7,014 nucleotides of DNA from Kiloniellaceae bacterium (lineage in GTDB: Bacteria; Pseudomonadota; Alphaproteobacteria; Kiloniellales; Kiloniellaceae). Under the pieces are notes generated by a model, which was not told where the DNA came from, did no database searches, and saw only the letters and a program-made list of their open reading frames with translations. The stretch spans positions 1-7,014 of the forward strand of contig JANQKX010000417.1 of NCBI GenBank assembly GCA_028280915.1, in the 5' to 3' direction. The position numbers and the translations under genes were made by a program. This document shows positions 1 through 5,282 of this stretch, in pieces (the first letter of the stretch is position 1; each line of letters opens with the position of its first letter).

Positions 1-567
1 CATTGCAGCCAAGGCATTTCCTGGCGCTATCCCCTGGTGGAGGGCCTGACCGGAGTCGCCTTTCTGGCTTGCGCCCTTCAGTTCGGGCCCACCGCCGCCG
101 CGCTCGCCGCCGGCCTCTTTACCGCGCTGGTGATCGCCATGTCCTTCATCGACCTGGACCGGCAGCTGCTTCCGGACGAGTTGACCCTCGCTCTTTTGTG
201 GATCGGCCTTTTGGCCAGCCTGGCAGGATGGTTCACCGATCCCGAAAGCGCGATCCTAGGCGCCAGCGGCGGTTTTGCGGCCCTATGGGCCGTCGTCACC
301 CTCTACGGCAAGCTGCGGAACCGGGAGGTCATGGGGCGGGGAGATCTGAAGCTCTTCGCCGCCATGGGCGCCTGGCTGGGCTGGCAGGCGCTGCCCATGG
401 TTCTTTTCCTCGCCGCCATGATCGGCATCGGGGCTTCGGCGGTAAGATTGTGCCGGCGCCGGGACGCCTGGCGCAATCCCCTGCCCTTCGGGCCGGCGCT
501 GGCAGCCGCCGGCCTGGTGGCACTATTCTTCGGTCCCCAGCTCACCTCTTGGCTGCAGCGCCTTTGA
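1..567 (+). CDS. pilD: Prepilin peptidase / N-methyltransferase, C-terminal part (5' end outside window)
   Basis: This is an inner-membrane aspartic protease that cleaves the leader of type IV prepilins or pseudopilins and methylates the new N-terminus. The frame is open from base 1, so the start lies upstream; the GTG at 37 is internal, because the codons before it already read as family sequence (HCSQGISWRYPL). The Cys at bases 4-6 would be the last cysteine of the cytoplasmic zinc-binding CxxC pairs. Both catalytic aspartate motifs of the family are present: FIDLDRQLLPD (bases 148-180) and GRGD (334-345). Hydrophobic segments alternate with short loops through to an ordinary C-terminus (PFGPALAAAG). 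The visible 188 residues look intact. It faces the pilus operon tail to tail, with 7 bases between stop codons. Whether the full gene has the methylase domain cannot be seen. The gspO name is equally possible if the machine is a type II secretion system. Confidence 0.95.
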   Translation, partial: HCSQGISWRYPLVEGLTGVAFLACALQFGPTAAALAAGLFTALVIAMSFIDLDRQLLPDELTLALLWIGLLASLAGWFTDPESAILGASGGFAALWAVVTLYGKLRNREVMGRGDLKLFAAMGAWLGWQALPMVLFLAAMIGIGASAVRLCRRRDAWRNPLPFGPALAAAGLVALFFGPQLTSWLQRL

Positions 568-574
568 CGCCGGA

Positions 575-1819
575 TCAGATGGTGGTGGAGGCCCTAAAGA
601 CCGCGATCATCATGGCGATGTAGACCAAACCGACCACGCCGCCCACGACCAGGGTCAGGACGGGGCCGGTCAGGGCCACCATGGTCTTGACCCGCGCGTC
701 CAACTGGCCCTGATAAAACCGGCCGATTTCCGCCATGGCCGTATCCAATTCACCGCTGCGCTCGCCCACCGCGGCCATGTGCTGCATCAGGATCGGAATG
801 TGTTTGCGGTTCAAGCTGTTGGCGACGCTGTGCCCGCGCAGGATTTCATCCGCCGCCGCGAACAGGGCCCGGCGATAGTAGGCATTCTGCATCACCCCGG
901 CCATGACCTTCATGCCCTCCATGGCCGTGAAGCCGCTTTGCAGCAAGGTGGAAAATACCGTGCCGAATTGGGAGGCGGCGTAGATCCGCATGGTGGGGCC
1001 GATGATGGGCACCGAGAGCATGAAGATGTCCAGATACAGTTTGCCCTTCTCGAAGGTATAGGAAACCAGGATCACGAAGACGGTCATGCCGACGACCAAT
1101 GCGATGGTGGGGCCATGATCGACAATGACGTCGGACACACTCACCAAAAACCGGGTGATCTCGGGCAAGTCCTTGCCGCGATGGGCGAAGAACGCGGCGA
1201 ATTTCGGGATCACCTTGGCCATCATGAACCAGATCACGCCGATGGCGATAATCACCACGATGGCGGGATAGGTGATGGCGCTGACCAATTGATTTCTGAG
1301 GTCGATCCGCCGCTGCAGGTTCTCGGCGATGCGGATCATGACATAGTCGAGCTGGCCACTGACCTCCCCGCTTTCCACCAGGCTCACCATGAGCGGAGAG
1401 AAAATGCGTTTTTCCGCCGCCATGGCCTGGGCGAAACTGATCCCGCCCGGTATGGCATCGGCCATGCGCTGCACCGCCCGGGCGAGCCGGCGTCTCTGGA
1501 TCACCTTGGCGGCCACTTCCAGGGACTGGACCACCGTATAGCCGGCCCCGAGCATCAGATTCATTTGACGGAAAAAGAACACCAGGTCCGTGGTACGGAC
1601 CGGCAGGTACTGACGGGGCGCCAGTTTTCCCAGCACCACCTGAAGCATGGCCATGGGGCTGCCGGAGGCGAAACCCGACCCGTCGCCCAGTTCGGCGGAG
1701 ACCATGTACTGGGCGCGCTGGCGCAATTGTTCGGCCACGTGACGGGGGCTATCGGCCTCTATGCGGCCCTTGTGCTCGGTCCCGTCGCTATCCAGGGACA
1801 CGTAACTATAAAGTGCCAT
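575..1819 (-). CDS. pilC: Type IV pilus / type II secretion inner-membrane platform protein (PilC/GspF family)
   Basis: This polytopic platform protein is coupled to the assembly and retraction ATPases at the base of the pilus; it spans the inner membrane and presents two cytoplasmic helical-bundle domains. The 414 residues are of usual family length. The two repeated F domains lie at about residues 77-200 and 282-405. Each carries the family motif: VESGEVSGQLD (148-158) and VGERSGELDTA (351-361). Predicted membrane segments are near 184-203, 237-254 and 383-407. The N-terminus (MALYSYVSLDSDGTEHKGRI) is the small leading domain of the family. The ATG lies 3 bases after the stop of the PilB/GspE gene and has no strong Shine-Dalgarno sequence, so it probably depends on translational coupling. 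It is the last gene of the operon, ending 7 bases from the convergent peptidase gene. The names gspF or mshG could apply; the neighbouring pilT-like gene favours the pilus reading. Confidence 0.95.
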   Translation of the reverse strand: MALYSYVSLDSDGTEHKGRIEADSPRHVAEQLRQRAQYMVSAELGDGSGFASGSPMAMLQVVLGKLAPRQYLPVRTTDLVFFFRQMNLMLGAGYTVVQSLEVAAKVIQRRRLARAVQRMADAIPGGISFAQAMAAEKRIFSPLMVSLVESGEVSGQLDYVMIRIAENLQRRIDLRNQLVSAITYPAIVVIIAIGVIWFMMAKVIPKFAAFFAHRGKDLPEITRFLVSVSDVIVDHGPTIALVVGMTVFVILVSYTFEKGKLYLDIFMLSVPIIGPTMRIYAASQFGTVFSTLLQSGFTAMEGMKVMAGVMQNAYYRRALFAAADEILRGHSVANSLNRKHIPILMQHMAAVGERSGELDTAMAEIGRFYQGQLDARVKTMVALTGPVLTLVVGGVVGLVYIAMMIAVFRASTTI

Positions 1820-1822
1820 CGC

Positions 1823-3445
1823 TTATGTCTTTCGGAAGCCCAAGCGCTGAATCTCCTCCAGGCTGGTGTGCCCGGCCAGTACCTTGTCACCGGCGTCATC
1901 CCAAAAGGAGTGGAAATCCGTCAACTGTCCGCGCAACTGCTGTTCATCGGCCCCCTGGGCGATCGCCGTCGCCATTTCCGGCGTGGACCAAAAGGCTTCG
2001 AACAGGCCGACCCGGCCCTGATACCCGCTGCCCAGACAAAGGGGACAGCCGCCGGGATGGTAAATCTGGCAGGGTGCATCTGGTGAGACCTCCAAGATCT
2101 CCCGCGCCGCGTCGTCGGCCTCGTAAGGCTCCCGGCAAGCGGTGCAGAGGCGGCGGGCCAGGCGCTGGGCCAGCACCCCGACCAAGGTCGCCGAAATCAG
2201 GTAAGGTTCCACGCCGATGTCGATGAGCCGGGCAATCGCCCCCAGGGAATCGTTTGTGTGCAAGGTGGACAAAACCAAGTGGCCGGTCAACGCCGCTCTC
2301 AGCGCCGTATCCGCGGTCTCCGCGTCGCGGATCTCGCCCACCAGCAGCACGTCCGGATCATGACGCAAAAAGGACCGCAGCGTGGTGGCAAAGCCCAACT
2401 TTGGGGAAACCTGCACCTGGGTAATGCCGGAGATGACCTGTTCCACCGGGTCCTCGACGGTCAAGATGTTCAAGGCATCACCGTCCAGTTCGCGCAGGCC
2501 CGCGTAGAGGGTGGTGGATTTACCGCTGCCCGTCGGGCCGGTGACGAGGACAATGCCATGGGGCCTTTGGATCGCCTTTTGAAACGAACTCAGCACCTTC
2601 GGCCCCATGCCCAGGGCTTCCAAGCTGAGGTCTTGTGACTCCTGGCCCAAGATCCGCAAGGTGATCCGTTCGCCCCAGCGGGTGGGCACCGTGGCCACGC
2701 GCATGTCGGCCTTGCTATCCTCCCGCCCGCTCAGGGCATAGGAGAAAGCGCCGTCCTGGGTAATACGCTGCTCGGTAATGTCCAGACCGGCCAAGACCTT
2801 GATGCGGGTGGTCATGCCGTCCCGTTCCGCTTCGTTGAAGCGCCGCCGGTACTCCTGCATTTGCCCGTCCACCCGCAGACGCACCCGCAGGCCATGGTCG
2901 ATGGGCTCGAAGTGGATATCCGAGGCGCGATAGAGGTAGGCGGCGTGCAATATCTCGTCCAGCAAGGCGACGGAATCCACGCTGTCCCCGCCTTCCTTGG
3001 CACCCTCCCCTGCCGCCCCGAACAGCTGTGTGATGATCGAGGCGAGGGCTTGCGGATCGGCCAGGGCCGGATCGGCCTGATCCCGGAAGAAGCGCCGCGC
3101 CGTGTCCAGGGCCACGTGGTCGTCCGGATCCGCCATGGCCAGGTAGTTCTTGCCCGCCCGGGTGCGCACCGGCAGGAAATGGCGCCGCTGCATGAGGCTG
3201 GCCGGCAGGCGGTCGATCAGGGTGCGGTCGGGAACCAGGTCCTTGGTTTCCAAAAAGGGCAGATTTCTAAGGGCGGCATAGGCTTGATAAAGGGCCAGCA
3301 CGGGAAACCGCCCCGTGGTGGTGACCACGTCCAGCAGGCGGGAGCGCTCCCGCCGGGACTGCAGGCGCATTTCCGCCAGCTGGTCGTTGGAGATGAGGCC
3401 CGCTTGGACCCCAGCACTAATCAGGTTTGACTCGGTAATCGACAC
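1823..3445 (-). CDS. pilB: Pilus / secretion assembly ATPase (PilB/GspE/MshE family)
   Basis: This is a cytoplasmic hexameric ATPase that powers pilus extension or pseudopilus assembly by acting on the PilC/GspF platform. The 540 residues have the whole family signature: Asp box around RASDIHFEP (173-181), Walker A GPTGSGKST (303-311), Walker B DPDVLLVGEIRD (363-374), His box GHLVLSTLHTND (388-399) and two zinc-binding CxxC pairs (C434/C437, C467/C470). Paired CxxC motifs are typical of PilB/GspE/MshE and absent from PilT. The first 60 residues resemble the T2SSE-N/MshEN repeat, but most ligand-type positions have been replaced. The start codon is GTG; a GGAG at 3452-3455, 6 bases upstream, supports it, and no upstream in-frame start fits. 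It starts 15 bases after the pilT-like stop and is followed 3 bases later by the platform gene. I cannot separate pilB, gspE and mshE by sequence reading alone. Confidence 0.95.
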   Translation of the reverse strand: MSITESNLISAGVQAGLISNDQLAEMRLQSRRERSRLLDVVTTTGRFPVLALYQAYAALRNLPFLETKDLVPDRTLIDRLPASLMQRRHFLPVRTRAGKNYLAMADPDDHVALDTARRFFRDQADPALADPQALASIITQLFGAAGEGAKEGGDSVDSVALLDEILHAAYLYRASDIHFEPIDHGLRVRLRVDGQMQEYRRRFNEAERDGMTTRIKVLAGLDITEQRITQDGAFSYALSGREDSKADMRVATVPTRWGERITLRILGQESQDLSLEALGMGPKVLSSFQKAIQRPHGIVLVTGPTGSGKSTTLYAGLRELDGDALNILTVEDPVEQVISGITQVQVSPKLGFATTLRSFLRHDPDVLLVGEIRDAETADTALRAALTGHLVLSTLHTNDSLGAIARLIDIGVEPYLISATLVGVLAQRLARRLCTACREPYEADDAAREILEVSPDAPCQIYHPGGCPLCLGSGYQGRVGLFEAFWSTPEMATAIAQGADEQQLRGQLTDFHSFWDDAGDKVLAGHTSLEEIQRLGFRKT

Positions 3446-3451
3446 CCTTGT

Positions 3452-3455
3452 CTCC
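3452..3455 (-). promoter_or_regulatory. Ribosome binding site supporting the GTG start of the PilB/GspE gene
   Basis: GGAG on the minus strand lies 6 bases upstream of GTG 3445, in the 15-base gap after the pilT-like stop. It supports this non-ATG start; the next in-frame methionine is residue 26, inside the N-terminal domain. Confidence 0.65.
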
Positions 3456-3460
3456 GCCCG

Positions 3461-4624
3461 TCAGATTTGCATGCGTGCCAGCAAGGCATCGAAAGCCATG
3501 GCGTCCCGGCTGTGGGAGCGGGCCATGTCCGGGTGGACCCAGCGGTCGCGGACCAGCTGCACCAGGGACTGTTCCAGAGTCTGCATGCCCTCGCGGGTGC
3601 CGCTTTCCAGGGACGAGTAGATCTGTGAGGTCTTGGCGTTTTCGATCAGATTGGAAATGGCCTTGTTCACCAGCAGGATCTCCACCGCCGGCACCCGGCC
3701 GCGCCCGCCCATGGCCGGCAGGAGGTGCTGGGCGACCACCGCGCGCAGGATCATGGCCGTGCGATGACGCACGATGTCCTGCTCGCCGGTGGGAAAACTG
3801 CCCACCAGGCGTTCGATGGCGCCCACCGCGTCGCCGGTATGCAGGGTGGAAAAGACCAGATGGCCGGTTTCCGCCGCGGTCAAGGCCGCGCGCATGGTCT
3901 CCACATCGCGCATCTCGCCGACCATGAGCACATCCGGGTCCTCCCGCAGGGAGGCCCGCACGGCGCTGGCGAAGTCGGGCACGTCCGTATAGAGCTCGCG
4001 CTGATGGACCAGGCTTTTCTGGTCCTTGTGCACGAATTCGATGGGGTCTTCGATGGTCACGATATGGCACGGCCGGGTGCGGCTGATTTCATCCAGCAGG
4101 GACGCCAGGGTGGTGGATTTCCCGCTGCCCGTCGCCCCGCAGATCAGCACCAGGCCGTGGGTGAGGCGGCTGAGCTTGGCCAGGGAATCGGGCAGCCTCA
4201 GCGCGGTAAAGCTCAAAAGATCGTTGGACAGATGCCGGACCGCGATGGCCGTAGCGCCCCTTTGGCGAAAAAGGTTGAGGCGAAAGCGCTGGCCGGCACT
4301 GGAATAGCCGATGTCGATACAGGAGCTTTGCTCATAGACCACCCGCTGCTGCGGATTGAGCAGTCCCCGCACGATCTGGTCGACGGCCGCCGCCGGGACA
4401 AGCGCCCTGTCTCCCGCGCTCAGCTGTCCATTGACGCGGAAAGCCGGCGGGCGCCCCGCGGTCAAATGCAGGTCCGAGGCACCGGCTTCCACGCACTCCG
4501 CCAGCATGCGTTCGAAAAACGACAGGTCAGGGGCCGCCCCCTCATCCGGCGTCGGCGTCGCGCGGTTTTGCTCTTGGCCGCCGATTTGACCTTGATCCCC
4601 GGTTTTTTGCGAAAATCCCGACAT
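3461..4624 (-). CDS. pilT: Type IV pilus retraction ATPase (PilT family) with N-terminal extension
   Basis: This is a cytoplasmic hexameric ATPase expected to depolymerise the pilus, giving twitching, surface sensing or DNA uptake. Seen in the 387 residues: PilT-type N-terminal PAS-like domain with AGASDLHLTAGRPPAFRVNG (47-66), Walker A GATGSGKST (163-171), Walker B DPDVLMVGEMRD (229-240), His box TGHLVFSTLHTGD (253-265) and the C-terminal GMQTLEQSL (346-354). There is no CxxC zinc site, as expected for PilT. Residues 1-34 form a polar Gln/Gly/Pro-rich extension before the core. The C-terminal retraction motif, AIRNLIRE in the classic proteins, reads AISNLIEN here (322-329). The ATG is 3 bases after the PilO-like stop with only a weak TAGG upstream, so translation is probably coupled; the next ATG (residue 40) has no ribosome site and would cut into the core. 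PilT and its paralogue PilU are hard to tell apart by eye. Confidence 0.92.
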   Translation of the reverse strand: MSGFSQKTGDQGQIGGQEQNRATPTPDEGAAPDLSFFERMLAECVEAGASDLHLTAGRPPAFRVNGQLSAGDRALVPAAAVDQIVRGLLNPQQRVVYEQSSCIDIGYSSAGQRFRLNLFRQRGATAIAVRHLSNDLLSFTALRLPDSLAKLSRLTHGLVLICGATGSGKSTTLASLLDEISRTRPCHIVTIEDPIEFVHKDQKSLVHQRELYTDVPDFASAVRASLREDPDVLMVGEMRDVETMRAALTAAETGHLVFSTLHTGDAVGAIERLVGSFPTGEQDIVRHRTAMILRAVVAQHLLPAMGGRGRVPAVEILLVNKAISNLIENAKTSQIYSSLESGTREGMQTLEQSLVQLVRDRWVHPDMARSHSRDAMAFDALLARMQI

Positions 4625-4627
4625 GAC

Positions 4628-5281
4628 CTAAAGCGCCATGAGGATATCAAAGGATAAGGGCTGTCCGGGCTGCCGCTGATCGATGTCGGCCGGATCTATC
4701 GCGGCGATGCTCAAGCGCACCACGGAAACGTTGTGGGACAGCCCATCCAATTGATCCAGGAACCGCATGATGCCGCCGAACTGTCCCCGTGCCGTGAGGG
4801 AAAGCAGCGGACGGCCAAAACGGTTGTTGGCGGCATCCTCCAACACCCGGACGCCCTGGCCGCTGCTGCTGTTGTTATTTCTGTTTTCGCTCAGGCCCGT
4901 GATGCGCTGGATGGAAAGACGGTTCTCCTCGGCCAGATTGGAAATCTCCAAGCGGAGATTTTGAAAGCGGTCCATCTTGTCCAGGGGCACAAAGCGCGCC
5001 GAGAGCTGGGCGAGACGGGCCTTGGTTTCCAACAGGCTGGCATCCAGCGCCGCCAGGTTCTGCTGCAGCACCGCCGGCGAGGTGGTCGGCTCGGGCGGCG
5101 TTTGCAGCCGGGTCTCCATGCGGTTCAAGCGGCGGTTGATCATGTTTTCCTCATGATCCACCTTTTTGCTCAAGTCCGGATAGTGAAGGCCGAAGTAAGC
5201 GGCCACGGCCAAGGCGCAGACCACGATCAGGATCTTGTTCTTGTTGTTGGCGGAAAGGTCTCTTTTAACGATCATCGCCAT
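4628..5281 (-). CDS. pilO: PilO-like (MshJ/GspM-type) inner-membrane alignment protein
   Basis: This bitopic inner-membrane protein should pair with the PilN part of the neighbouring fusion to form the periplasmic alignment complex. From the chosen start it has 217 residues: a short basic cytoplasmic tail, one membrane segment (about 16-33), a coiled coil (about 40-120, with heptad-like Leu/Ile and many charged residues) and a ferredoxin-like domain (about 122-215) with the PilO-type stretch PLLSLTARGQFGGIMRFLDQL. The frame is open up to an ATG at 5365, but ATG 5281 is preferred: GGGAGG at 5287-5292 lies 5 bases upstream, the gene then starts one base after the previous stop, and the longer form would add 28 residues unlike any PilO tail. 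An Asn/Ser-rich loop (133-140) breaks the ferredoxin-like domain. Assignment rests on domain layout and position rather than strong motifs, because this family diverges quickly. Confidence 0.82.
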   Translation of the reverse strand: MAMIVKRDLSANNKNKILIVVCALAVAAYFGLHYPDLSKKVDHEENMINRRLNRMETRLQTPPEPTTSPAVLQQNLAALDASLLETKARLAQLSARFVPLDKMDRFQNLRLEISNLAEENRLSIQRITGLSENRNNNSSSGQGVRVLEDAANNRFGRPLLSLTARGQFGGIMRFLDQLDGLSHNVSVVRLSIAAIDPADIDQRQPGQPLSFDILMAL

Positions 5282-5282
5282 G

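Noticed and set aside
3..623. Plus-strand frame of 206 codons overlapping the peptidase
   Set aside because: Its translation is Arg/Pro/Gly-rich and runs in a different frame from the reading that contains both catalytic aspartate motifs.
779..2086. Plus-strand open frame of 435 codons opposite the PilC/GspF gene and the end of the PilB/GspE gene
   Set aside because: Its translation is rich in His, Gly, Asp and Gln with no domain. It is the antisense of two clearly conserved genes; long antisense frames are expected in GC-rich coding DNA.
3417..4070. Minus-strand open frame of 217 codons in another frame of the pilT-like and PilB region
   Set aside because: Its Gly/Arg/Pro-rich composition is typical of an off-frame reading, and it crosses the pilT-pilB junction.
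3725..4657. Plus-strand open frame of 310 codons opposite the pilT-like gene
   Set aside because: It is antisense to a gene with all Walker and His-box motifs, and its own translation has no recognisable motif or ribosome site.
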